From Phoenix dactylifera (taxonomy: Eukaryota > Streptophyta > Magnoliopsida > Arecales > Arecaceae): a DNA stretch of 64,000 bases. The translations under genes were made by a program, and so were the position numbers. The notes beneath the pieces are model-generated. The model saw only the letters and a list, made by a program, of their open reading frames with translations. It made no database searches and was not told the origin of the DNA. The DNA is taken from contig NC_052409.1 of the NCBI RefSeq assembly GCF_009389715.1, positions 1,156,001-1,220,000 of the forward strand. The letters run 5' to 3'. Positions 50,734 to 60,554 of this stretch are shown here, piece by piece; positions within the stretch are counted from its first letter, which is position 1; each line of letters opens with the position of its first letter.

Positions 50734-51200
50734 GCTTGCTTTCTTTTCTTTTCTTCTCTAGAGAGGGAACTAACAAGCTTCCCTCTTCAGCCCAATGATA
50801 ACGTAATTTTCCCCAAGAAAGAAGTTAAAAGATTGAAACCAAGAACTGGGTTTACATAAATATATAGAGAGAGATGAAGGTCAAACTATGAGAATATATG
50901 GATAGAGAAAGAAGAGAGGAATCAAGAAAGGGATGGAATGGAATAAGGGGAGTTGTTAAAGGAAAGAAAAGGAAACGGAAGAGGAGGTAACGTAGAGAAA
51001 GAAATTTACATTGCCCTTTGTCTGGCGTTCTTCACTTTGGCGGAGGAGGCGGCGGCGGCGGCGGAGGCTGGAATTGGACGTGGATAGAGAACAAAGAGAT
51101 AGAGGGAGGGAAGAAGTGCGAGGGACGGAGAGGAATGCCATGCTCCCCCGGCCGAAGACCACCCAGAAAGTATACCGACCCATTTTTATAAAGTACTGCT
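50734..51200 (-). promoter_or_regulatory. Promoter and 5' leader of the ankyrin gene
   Basis: Directly upstream of the ATG at 50733 lies a C/T-rich leader on the minus strand (CTTTCTTTTCTTTTCTTCTC), then a GCC microsatellite at about 51042-51066. No TATA box is clear. Confidence 0.4.
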
Positions 51201-51248
51201 TGACGTACTTTTTAACGTACCGCGAACGAGCACAGAACAGGATTTAAG

Positions 51249-52870
51249 ATTTTTATTTTATTTTATTTTATTGGGTGGGTAGGCTGCTCAAACTGCTCTC
51301 ACATGCGTGCATAACCAGCTACATTACTACAGAGTGCAAAAAAAACTAAATATTGCTGGGACCATAAACTCTTCGAAATGTTGAGCAACGAAGGAGGCAA
51401 TCCAATCATCAGTTTGGTTTGCCTCCCGAAGGACGTGTCTGACTTGGATAGCCCGAGACTTCCGTAGCATCCGACGCATGTTGTACAGTAGCGGATGCTC
51501 CACCTCCTTCCGTCCCTTTGCCTAGAGGAGATCAATCAAGACAGAGGAATCCCCCTCCAGAATAATCCTGTCTGCCCCCAGCACATATCTCGCATGAGAT
51601 AGCCCCTTCCATGCCACCCCGAGCTCCGCTCTAAATGTCGAGGCCTCAAAGGAACGACATCCCCCTGCAGCAATTAGTCTAGAGCTATGGTCTCTGATCA
51701 CAAATGCCACACCTACCCAATCTCCACTGGCGTACAGGCTCCCATCGAAATTGACCTTAAAACGGCTAGGAGGTGAGGGCTCCCAAGAGACAAAAACAAA
51801 CTTGGGCGCTATAGTAGCAAAGGGGGGTCCCAGATGTCCCTAGCCATCACCGGTGAATACAGCCCAAAACACTCAATGGTCTGCACTACCTAATGGAGTG
51901 CCCGCTCAACTACAGCCCTCAGTGGGACTCTCCTCTCCTCAAGGACTCTGGTGTTCCTGTCTAGCCAAATATGATAAGCCAAGTAGACCGCAGCAATACC
52001 CCACCCCGCAGTGCCCAGTGATCGAACGGCAGATCTCACCTGCCGAAGAAAGTCCTCTTTAACAAAACCGAATCCTGAGAGGGAGAACGATGCTCTCCTC
52101 CAAACCTGGGCAGCCCGTGGGCACTCAAACAAAACATGACTGATAGTCTCCACCGAATCAAGACTGTCCACACACAGCGGCGAAATCGTGACCCCTCTCC
52201 TAGCCAGCATGCTCCTAGTCGGCAGGCAGTCTTAGACCACCTTCCAGATGAATAATACCACACGTGGGTGAACCCGTATCCTCCAGATCTAGCTCCCATC
52301 ACAACGCCTGACCATCCACCCCTCATCACAACATGGATATCAGCCGCCCTCACCCCGGCTAACCGAGTTGCCGCCTACGCCAGTCTATCCTGTCCACCCA
52401 GGGGTATCAGAATGGCAAGTATCCTCTCCACAAACTGTGCCCCAAAAACCTCGCGGATCAAGGGCTCATCCCACCAGCCCTCTCTGGGAACCATTATATC
52501 GCAAACTTTGAGACCAGCCAGTCTCGCAGAGTCCACCATCGTCAACATTCTGCACAGCGGAAGCTCCACCTACCCTCCAAAACGTCAATGGACTGCCCAT
52601 CGCCAACTATCCACCTGATTGCCGGTAGCACCACCTAGGTAGAGGAACAGATCTCCCGCCAAATATAGGAACAATGACGCCCAGCCCGAAACTCCCCTCC
52701 GGACGGGAAAGCACCATACTTAGCCCTCATCAGGGCGCTCCATAAGATGTCCGGCTCCAAGATAAACCTGGCCGCCCGCCACGCTGCTAGGATCTCACGC
52801 CTCGCCCGTAATGACAGGACCCCCAGCCCACCATATCTGAGCGACTGACAGACAACCTCCCATGCCATCA
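51249..52870 (-). mobile_element. 5'-truncated LINE, zf-RVT and RNase H end, degenerate
   Basis: On the minus strand the order is: reverse transcriptase C-terminal side (WEVVCQSLRYGGLGVLSLRARREI, 52868 downward), a linker (52375-52569), the zinc-finger zf-RVT segment (SPLCVDSLDSVETISHVLFECPRA within 51890-52210), and an RNase H-like domain (AFVIRDHSSRLIAAGG, RAELGVAWKGL, ILEGDSSVLIDLL at 51522-51710). Frames are broken by shifts and stops. The 3' end is a (TAAAA)n tail seen on the plus strand as TTTTATTTTATTTTA at about 51249-51271. Typical 5'-truncated plant L1-type element. Confidence 0.85.
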
Positions 52871-53049
52871 GATGAATGCCACATCTATCGTCTTGTCTAG
52901 AAGTTTGAACATCACCCGGGTTCGTCGTGGAAGAATCCCAAATTTGGATAGTCGAGGTTGTTTGTATCGATCTATTTCATGACCGGTAACAACTCGAAGC
53001 ACTTTTTGTTCTACTTCTGTTTGCATCTCGAACTTTTATATTTTTCATA

Positions 53050-53545
53050 CAAGAGTCTTCACTTTTGAGTTTTCCTTAAAGTCAACTTCAATGGATATGT
53101 GCTTGATAGTGGCAGAATAGATGGTGCAGACTCCGTCATCAGAAGCTCGGACTCCAGAGTAGTTGCTACTCGCGGGTGCTAAATCTTCGACACCTTTATT
53201 CTGAAGGCAGAGTTGAGAGCGGCATGGGCTGGCATGGATTATGTACGGAATGTTCTGCAGGTCCAAGTGGTCCCGCTTAAAGATGACTTGACCATAATGA
53301 TCGGCTAAATCCAGAAGGGCATCGGTGGTATAGATGGGTGCCACCCCTGCTCTGGAACATCTGAGCCATAGTGAGAAGCGATGTTGTGTTCTACGTTGGG
53401 CATGTTTACAGAAAGGCTAATGGGGCTGCGGATTGAATGGCCTCATACGTGCCGATCACTCCGAGAAATCCTATGGGTCGGGGAAGAGGAGCTGCCTAAA
53501 GCACTAAGTGATGTGTTATTTTGTGACTTTGTTTTTTGATATATT
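53050..53545 (+). mobile_element. LINE RNase H remnant, plus orientation
   Basis: Plus-strand translation with in-frame stops shows LKVNFNG, a gap, DTFILKAELRAAWAGMDYV, and then VGHVYRKANGAAD, which is the RNase H (RVT_3) end of the same LINE family as the copies on either side. It is head to head with the neighbouring minus-strand copy. No intact tail. Confidence 0.7.
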
Positions 53546-53574
53546 CATATTAAAAGCATATGAGCCATCTGATG

Positions 53575-54521
53575 TCATTTTATTTAGATTGTAAAAAATT
53601 GAATCTAAAAATACATGAATCATTTTCCAGTTTCATATTCTTTTCCCTGTTCACAGAAGTTTGGGCCGGCGGGTTCCTTGTTTATTTTCTCAGTTCTCAT
53701 CGACGGAATATGACAATTTTGCCAGCAAAACAGCTGGGTTACTTAGCTCGTTCCTTTGGGTGGCATCGTAAGAGGAAGCCTGTCATTTTCCCGATTTTTC
53801 AGTTTCCCCTTCGCCCAATTTCTAATAAGAGGGCAAGGTAGGGGGGCGTGCAAGGGAGAGGAGACAACGGTCGTCGAGGACACGTCTCCGATCCCAGATT
53901 CCCCGGCCACGGAGCAATCGTAGTACGGCGCGTGTCGACTGAAATATTTGCTGTTTGATGTTCAATACGAGTTAGCGAGAGTTAATTATCTGATATCCGA
54001 AATCGACCGTGGTCCGCGAGGATTTCGTCCACCGACCGGTGCATTTTTGGACAACGTGTCTCTCGGGCTTGAAAGGTACTCGCACCGAAGTACAGTCACA
54101 TCTACGATTTAAAAACAGTTCACGTTTTCAGAGTCATGGTATACGTGTTGGTCGCACAACTGTGAGTAAATTATTCTGCTGTTCCGGCTCCACAGCTGAG
54201 CTGAAAGTAGCCTCTAGCGAGTGAAACAGAGTCCAACGATCAGACGGTCAAGGTCTCTCCGCGCTTTTAATTTTCGCAAGTTTTAATTCCGTGGTCGTCA
54301 AAACGTTTGGTTAGGCTTCTTCCCATACTCACATCGTGGCTGACGGAGAGCAAGACTAGGTACAAAAGAACTTGGAATTATTGGGCGAGTCGGAGAGAAG
54401 ACTGCAGAGTGTCCCATTTCTTTTTTTTGGGAAGGGACAATGATGCCTCCGTTCCTCCTTTGTCTTCTTCAAACAAAAGCGCTTGAGCTACGTCAGTGAG
54501 AGGATTGGTGTGTTAGGATGA
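53575..54521. repeat. Duplicated unit AB, copy 1
   Basis: Part A (53575-53735) matches 54574-54720 and part B (53736-54521) matches 56718-57418 in direct orientation. B contains ATATTTGCTGTTTGATG, ATCGACCGTGGTCCGCGAGG, GTCGCACAACTGTGA, CAACGATCAGACGGTCAAGG, AAAACGTTTGGTTAGGCTTC and ACTTGGAATTATTGGGCGAG in both copies. No protein family recognised in it; function unknown. Confidence 0.9.
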
Positions 54522-54573
54522 AAAGCAGTACCACTCAAAAATGACTCGGCTATTTTATTCAAATTTATATAAC

Positions 54574-54720
54574 TCATTTTATTTGGATTTGTAAAAAATA
54601 GAATCGAGATATACTAAAAATACACGAATCATTTTCTAGTTTCATATTCTTTTCCCTATTTACTAAGATTTGGGCAAGTGGTTCCTTGTCTACTTTCGCA
54701 GTTTTCATCAATGGAATATG
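54574..54720. repeat. Duplicated unit AB, copy 2, part A
   Basis: Direct repeat of 53575-53735 (shared TCATTTTATTT, AATCATTTTC, AGTTTCATATTCTTTTCCCT, GGTTCCTTGT). It breaks off at GGAATATGAC where the LINE begins. Confidence 0.85.
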
Positions 54721-56712
54721 ACTGCTTGTTACTGGCCCGAACGACAAAACAGTCGGCTCCAGCGATTCAGAGGATTCTGGATAAGTACCATATAGTGTCC
54801 GGACAGCAGTTCAATTTGGCGAAATCAGCTATCTATTTCAGCCCGAAGATCCACCCAAGAGTGAGGACGTCTATTAATGGCAGCTATGCAGGGCAGATTG
54901 CACCCCTGTGGAGCAGGGCATCGATGCAAACTAGAGAGTTGGTAGACGAGTGCTTTGTTGATGATGGGTAAAGTCATATTGGTGAGGTCAGTTTTGACTT
55001 TAATCCCTATTTATCTGTTATCCCATATCTTGGTGCCTTTCGCAGCATTGCGGAGTATGGAGTGACAGTTTAGGAGCTTCCTCTTGGGGAGACATGGGGG
55101 CAGTAGTGGCGTTCATCTATTGGCATGCGACACCATCTGTCAGTCGACCAGCAGTGGGTGCTGAGGGTCCACTCTTTGATCGAGCGACGAGAGATCTTCA
55201 TGACTAGGTTGGCAACCAGGTTTCTTATGAAGCGGGAGAGTATCTAGGGCGCTCTGATAAGGGCCAATGGAGATCTGACTAACCCGACAGTCTTCTGTAT
55301 AGGCCGTCGCAGCTCCTTCATCTGGAGAGAGATTTGTACTCACGCCCTAGAGGTACCAGAGATCAGATGGGAGATTGGGGAAGGGCTAGCCATCGACATC
55401 TTGGAGGACAGCTGGCTTTTTAAAGTGCCATTGAGTAGCTAGCCTACCTTGAAGGGGTGCAAAGTCTACAATTTGTTTACTCCTAGTAGGTGGGCATGGG
55501 ACGAGAACCTCTTCTGACGAATTTCTGAGGATAGGCTGGCTGTCACTGCCAATCCCTACTGGAGAGGCTGCGGACAGAAGGGTCTAGAGTGTGACTGGGA
55601 GGTTAGAGGTGAGGGCCCGGGACTTTCTCCGGGTGGTCAGGAGGTCTACAGCTCGGCAGATTGATGGAGGATGAATCTAAAGGCTCCGCATCCACCCACG
55701 AGTTGCCTTGTTTATCCGGAAGGTGGCGTGGGAGTGCTTGGCTACCAGAGGTGTGCTAGCTCGATGAGGGATAAACATCTCTCTAGACTGCGTGGACTAC
55801 CTAGAGGAGAAGGAGACTATTTTCCATGTCCTCATGGAATGCCCGAGAGATGCCCATATCTAGGGGTACGCCATGAGCCCCCATGACCCTCGGCGGAGGT
55901 GGACGTCTATTGAGGACTTCTTGCATTTTCTGGAGACCTTGCGGAGACCTGACCGAGAGGAACCAAGAATCACAATTGCCTACCTAGCCTATCATTGTTG
56001 GTTAGATAGAAATGTCTGGGTCTTCGAGGACAATAGAGTGCATCTGAGACAGGTGGCAGACAATGCTCTTCTTCATGCGGCGGAGGTCATCTACACCACC
56101 ACGCCATCGTCCCTCGGGATGGCCAGAGAAATCTGGGGGCCCCCTTTCGCTCTTGCAACGCCTAGGACCGTGTTGGTCTCATGGGCCCCACCTTCTAGTT
56201 TTCTCAAGGTGAACTTCGATGGGAGTATTGGCGAGGAAGAGTGCACAGAAGGCATGGGATTTATCATCAGGGACCATGATGTCAGGCTGGTAGCGGCTGG
56301 GGGTCGACGGATCTTTGACACGTTCGCGGTCTGTGCCAAGCTCAGAGCTGCATGAGAGAGTATCACCTATATAAAGCGTATGCTGGGGGTTGATCGCATC
56401 CTCCTTGAGGGAGATTCGGCCATGGTAATTGAGTGGATCAGGGGTTGGGGATGTGGCACTAGCTCTAGACTGCTACTCTATAACATTCGTAGGTTTTTAG
56501 ATGTTTGTGGTCTTTTGCGAGCCTCACATGTTTATAGGAAAGCGAATAGCGCTACTGATTGGCTGGCTTCCTTCGCGACTCACCATTATGAGGGCTTCAT
56601 CCAGGTAGATTATGTATTGGTGTCTTTTTTCTTGTGTTTTTTTTTTTGATTTTGTTGGCTGCATTCATATTTTTTATGTGTGAATGACTATTGTACTTTA
56701 TTAAAAAAAAAA
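54721..56712 (+). mobile_element. 5'-truncated LINE inserted in the AB duplication
   Basis: Begins inside the reverse transcriptase (DCLLLARTTKQSAPAIQRIL, then FNLAKSAIYFSP; the usual FADD lead-in is cut off). It continues through degenerate RT and zf-RVT sequence (RRSSFIWREIC, HCWLDRNVWVFEDNRV) into an RNase H domain (LKVNFDGS, MGFIIRDHDVRLVAAGGRR, ILLEGDSAMVIEWIRG, ASHVYRKANSATDWLASF) broken by a stop at 56353. It ends in an A10 tail at 56703-56712. Defective. Confidence 0.88.
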
Positions 56713-56717
56713 TAGAA

Positions 56718-57418
56718 GGGTTAATTGGCTCGTCCCTTTGGGTAGCCTCGTAGGAGGAAGCCGGTCATTTTTCCGATTTTTCAGTTCTCTCCGCCCAAGT
56801 TCTAAGAGGGCAAGTAGGGAGCAATGCAAGGGGGAGGAGACACCCATCGTCGAGGGCCCGCCTCCGATACCAGATTCCCGTGCCACTGAGCAATAGTAGT
56901 ACGGCACGTGTTGACTAAAATATTTGCTGTTTGATGCTCGATACGAGTTAGCGAGAGATGATTATCTGACCAATCCGAAATCGACCGTGGTCCGCGAGGA
57001 TTTCGTTCACATGCACGATTTTAAAGCAGTTCCCGTTTTCAGAGTCATGAAATACGTGCTGGTCGCACAACTGTGAATAAATTATTCTGCTGTTGCGGCT
57101 CCACAGCCGAGCTGAAAGGAGCCTCTAGCGAGTGAATCAGTGTCCAACGATCAGACGGTCAAGGTTTCTCCACGGTTTTAATTTTGGTAAGTTTTAATCG
57201 CATGGTCGTGAAAACGTTTGGTTAGGCTTCTTTCTGTACTCAAATCGAGGCTGACGGAAAGCAAGGCTAGGTACAAAAGAACTTGGAATTATTGGGCGAG
57301 TCGGGAGAAGACTGCAGAGAGTGTCCCTTTTTTTGGGGGAAGGGTCAAAGATGCCTCCGTTCCTTCAAAGCAAATGGCCTTGAGCTACGTCAGTGAGAGA
57401 ATTGGTGTGTTAGGATGA
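56718..57418. repeat. Duplicated unit AB, copy 2, part B
   Basis: Direct repeat of 53736-54521, about 85 bp shorter because of a deletion after GAGGATTTCGT(C/T)CAC. It starts right behind the LINE poly(A) tail, so the LINE separates parts A and B of this copy. Confidence 0.9.
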
Positions 57419-58605
57419 CAATGAACAAGTAGGTAAGGTGTTGTTTTATTTGCAGCCATTTCGGCTATCCCAATGGTATATTCCATCGCTTTTCGTTTTT
57501 AATTTTTTTTGTTAAAAAAAATTAAAACCAAATAGCTATAAAATGATGGTTTTTATTTACTAGTTTGGAACCATTGAATTCATTAGATAATAATTTCATA
57601 TCGAAAAAGTGTATGGTATTTGATTTTTAGCTTGCTCAAATTATGAACATAATGGGACCATGAGCCTTTGCACAGGAGAGATGGAGTTTTTGAATGGAAT
57701 TTCATAACAGTTGCAGATGGGCACTCCATTAGGGAATTTGCTTCCAAAATTATTCCATAGACAATGATCTACAATCTATTCTCAACCTTTTCCATTCTGC
57801 CTCGGTTTTTTTTTTTTTTTTACTTTTTTTATTTTTTTGATAACAAAGCCATTGATTCTGCCCATGTTTATATATACAGCGGAGTTCATCAACTTGAATC
57901 TTTCAAAGTCAAGGCCCAAATTGCAAGATTTATCATAGGAATTATATATCTTCAACCTGGCACTTTGAGGTGGAGAATATTAATTCCATTTTAAGTGAAA
58001 GAAATTTTTTGCTCCATTCCATTGCTGAGAGATCCTGCCCCATGTTGAACCATTGTGATCATGGGATCATCTCCTGATGAACGAGCTCTCAACGCTTCTC
58101 TTGTTGCTCCTTTTTTAGCAAAACTAATAAACATATATTTTTATGAAAATTATATACTGTATATGATGCCCTAATTATTAATGGTATATTGAAGGGAGAC
58201 TCGAGACCATGTAAGAAGGCTCAAAATAATTTGTGTCATAAGAGAGGACAGTAAATATTCCACATGTCATGGGCTGGTAGGTCAAACTACTAGCATGTAA
58301 CTATTTCTAGAGTTGCAAATAAGTTAGATTACTCATAGATCTTACTTCAACAAAAAAATCCAGCTTAAATCAGTCTAAATATATGAGCTAGACCTAGATT
58401 TGACTCATCGATCAGTTTAGGCAGGAGCCATTCTATAGTCAATTTTAACTGATCAATATCTTCAGCTAACGTGGTAACTCCTTAATTTAACGTCAAAATA
58501 CAACAAAATTTGTAGTTGACTTGGTTGATATAAGTCACAATTAAGTTTTCAGAGCACTTCAATCCAAACCCCGGGCATTCGAAAATCTAGCCAGGTAGAA
58601 CGACC
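57419..58605. other. Intergenic upstream of the DREB gene; no gene seen
   Basis: AT-rich sequence with poly(T) at about 57808-57838. No exon or domain recognised. Confidence 0.55.
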
Positions 58606-58611
58606 TCGCGC

Positions 58612-58655
58612 CACGTGTCATCCGCCCTTTCCCCTGGGGAGGCCATTGACACGTG
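58612..58655 (+). promoter_or_regulatory. Two CACGTG G-box/ABRE motifs upstream of the DREB gene
   Basis: CACGTG occurs at 58612-58617 (as CCACGTGTC) and 58650-58655 (as GACACGTGGA), 38 bp apart. ACGTGTC and ACACGTGG are abscisic-acid response element forms; CACGTG is also the site bound by PIF-type bHLH and bZIP factors. Binding here is an inference. Confidence 0.6.
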
Positions 58656-58905
58656 GAGCCTACTTCCTCCCGACGTATGGCCGGTCCCTGGTCTGGATAC
58701 CGACAGCTTCGTGTCACCCTCCGCCCTCTTCTTCATGGAGGCTGCTTACTCTCGCTTAGTTGGCGTCCTCCCTCGCCGCCGCGCTGACCCCAAGCCCACC
58801 CCTTTCCGTGATAAGATAGGGACCCTCCTCCCACCCCTTTACATCCCCCAAACCCTCCTCCCCTGTCCCCTCTGTGGATCACTGTACAAAGTTGGTGCAG
58901 TTCCC

Positions 58906-59385
58906 ATGGGACCTGAAGAAAAGAAGCACAAGAAGTGCTGCCCTCTGAGGAGGTCCAGGAAAGGCTGCATGAAAGGGAAGGGTGGGCCTGAGAACCAGGG
59001 CTGCACCTTCAGAGGTGTTCGCCAGAGGACCTGGGGGAAGTGGGTCGCCGAGATCCGGGAGCCCAACCGTGGCACCCGCATCTGGCTCGGGACTTTCAAC
59101 ACCTCCCTCGAGGCCGCCCAGGCCTATGATGCCGCCGCCCGCGGCCTCTATGGCGACTGTGCGCGGCTCAACTTGCCTGATTCGTCCTCTGTCGGATCGG
59201 CATCGGTCAAGTCGGAGATCTCGTGCTCTCCGAACCAGTCAACCAGCACTGATACCGGAGGGTCAAGGGTGAGCTTCCCCGATAGCAGTATCGAACCACC
59301 GACCCATTTCTATGACGGCGGCGGCGGCGGCGGCGGCCGTCTTGATGAGTTAGATGATTATGTCGCGAGGGTTGCTGAAGGCTGA
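58906..59385 (+). CDS. DREB2-type AP2/ERF transcription factor, C-terminus frameshifted
   Basis: From the ATG at 58906 the product is 159 aa: a basic start, then [16 protein letters not shown] (the DREB2D/2F-type lead-in) and one AP2 domain at about residues 34-91 ([50 protein letters not shown]). The domain carries the DREB-diagnostic Val14 and Glu19. DREB proteins bind DRE/CRT elements (A/GCCGAC) in drought and heat responses. A Gly7 run from a GGC repeat precedes [14 protein letters not shown] and a stop at 59383-59385. In the +1 frame a conserved-looking acidic tail continues ([16 protein letters not shown] to LQSSWCP, stop at 59504-59506), so one base appears inserted near 59360. An in-frame ATG at 58735 could add 57 residues, but the family lead-in favours 58906. 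Confidence 0.88.
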   Translation: MGPEEKKHKKCCPLRRSRKGCMKGKGGPENQGCTFRGVRQRTWGKWVAEIREPNRGTRIWLGTFNTSLEAAQAYDAAARGLYGDCARLNLPDSSSVGSASVKSEISCSPNQSTSTDTGGSRVSFPDSSIEPPTHFYDGGGGGGGRLDELDDYVARVAEG

Positions 59386-59506
59386 GGATTTTGGGCTGGA
59401 GGATTTCCAGTATGTGCCGCTGTTCGACGATATCGGATACTCGAGTACAGGATTTGATGGAGAGCTGATGGGCCTCCATGCCTTGCAATCGTCTTGGTGT
59501 CCGTAA
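59386..59506 (+). pseudogene. Displaced C-terminal tail of the DREB gene (+1 frame)
   Basis: Open in the +1 frame from about 59360 to a TAA at 59504-59506. Rich in Asp, Glu and Phe ([20 protein letters not shown]), like the acidic activation tail of DREB2-type factors, and ending at a natural-looking stop. Confidence 0.7.
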
Positions 59507-59774
59507 GCAGATTGATATATAGCATAAAGTGCATGTGTGCGTGCGTGTGCGCATATGCGAACCTTTGTGGATGTGTATATATATATACATATAGCCTGTA
59601 GAATGATGCAAATAAGCTTGTTCGTGTGCTGTATACGGTCACCAGCATCCCCCTTTTATTCAGTGATGCGCTTTGGTGATAGTTCGCTCAATGGATATAT
59701 GGATGGATACAGAGTATTTCTTTTTAAATAATACCTCTTTCATGAGCTTCGTTGCAATGAAGGTGGTTTCTTTG

Positions 59775-60280
59775 TTTTTTTTTTTTTTTTGAGAGAGAGA
59801 GAGAGAATAAAAATCTGTCCCATCTGGCCATAGAGGGGTGATCTCTTCCATTGGACCAAGTGAAGTCCCAACACTTCAGTTCAATATTAATCTAGTCACC
59901 ACGAGGGGAGATCTATTTCATGAATGCCAGTTTTTCATCCGCCTATCCCAGATGGCCTTGGTGATGTTGAAGTCTCCACCAATCAACCAAGGACTGTTAA
60001 ATTCTTCGATCTCTAATAATAGATAACTCTTGAAAACTTCTTGATGGAGGATTTAAGCGATGAGAAGAACAACTGATTCCATCCAACCACTATCCCCCTG
60101 TAGAGTAGAGCTGGTAGCATGCATCCAGGCAAACTCGATCTGAAATTTTTGCTCCTCCCATGGATTGAAGAATAGCTGGAGAACATCACAACTAAAATCT
60201 TGAACCACATCCTTGACAGTACACCTCTTTGCAGGATCCCCTAAGCCTCTCGCGTTCCACGTCAAAATGATCATAGAGGG
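59775..60280 (-). mobile_element. LINE endonuclease fragment with poly(A) end
   Basis: On the minus strand, ATG at 60274 starts MIILTWNARGLGDPAKRCTV, the usual opening of a plant LINE ORF2 (APE-type endonuclease). After a scrambled stretch that lacks the QETK motif it gives a PWLIGGDFNI segment near 59960-60000, another endonuclease motif. It then ends near an A16 tract (T16 on the plus strand, 59775-59790) with a GA repeat between. Reverse transcriptase is absent. Confidence 0.75.
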
Positions 60281-60554
60281 GTGGAGTCAACCAATTCAAC
60301 AACAAAGCATCCAACTGAGAGAAGCAGGCACCATCATTGCAAAGCGAGAGAACCAAAATATCATCAATTGAAGAAGCTCCAACTGTTCGTTCCATGACAA
60401 GAAGAGGCCAGAATATATAAATAGCAACCACCTGGACAGGGATGATCAACACAAAACCGAGAGGAAGTAAGAAGAATCCAGGGACTCCCGAGGGTGCAGA
60501 GGGGAGAGGCAAAGAGAATTTTGAGATACATGACGGAAGCCAAACAACAAAAGC

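Noticed and set aside
49693-50859. Long open frames (179 and 199 codons) on the plus strand
   Set aside because: Antisense of the GC-rich ankyrin exon; no domain.
58615-58905. N-terminal extension of the DREB protein from 58615
   Set aside because: 58615 is GTG, not ATG. The in-frame ATG at 58735 is possible, but the basic lead-in starting at 58906 fits DREB2D/2F proteins better.
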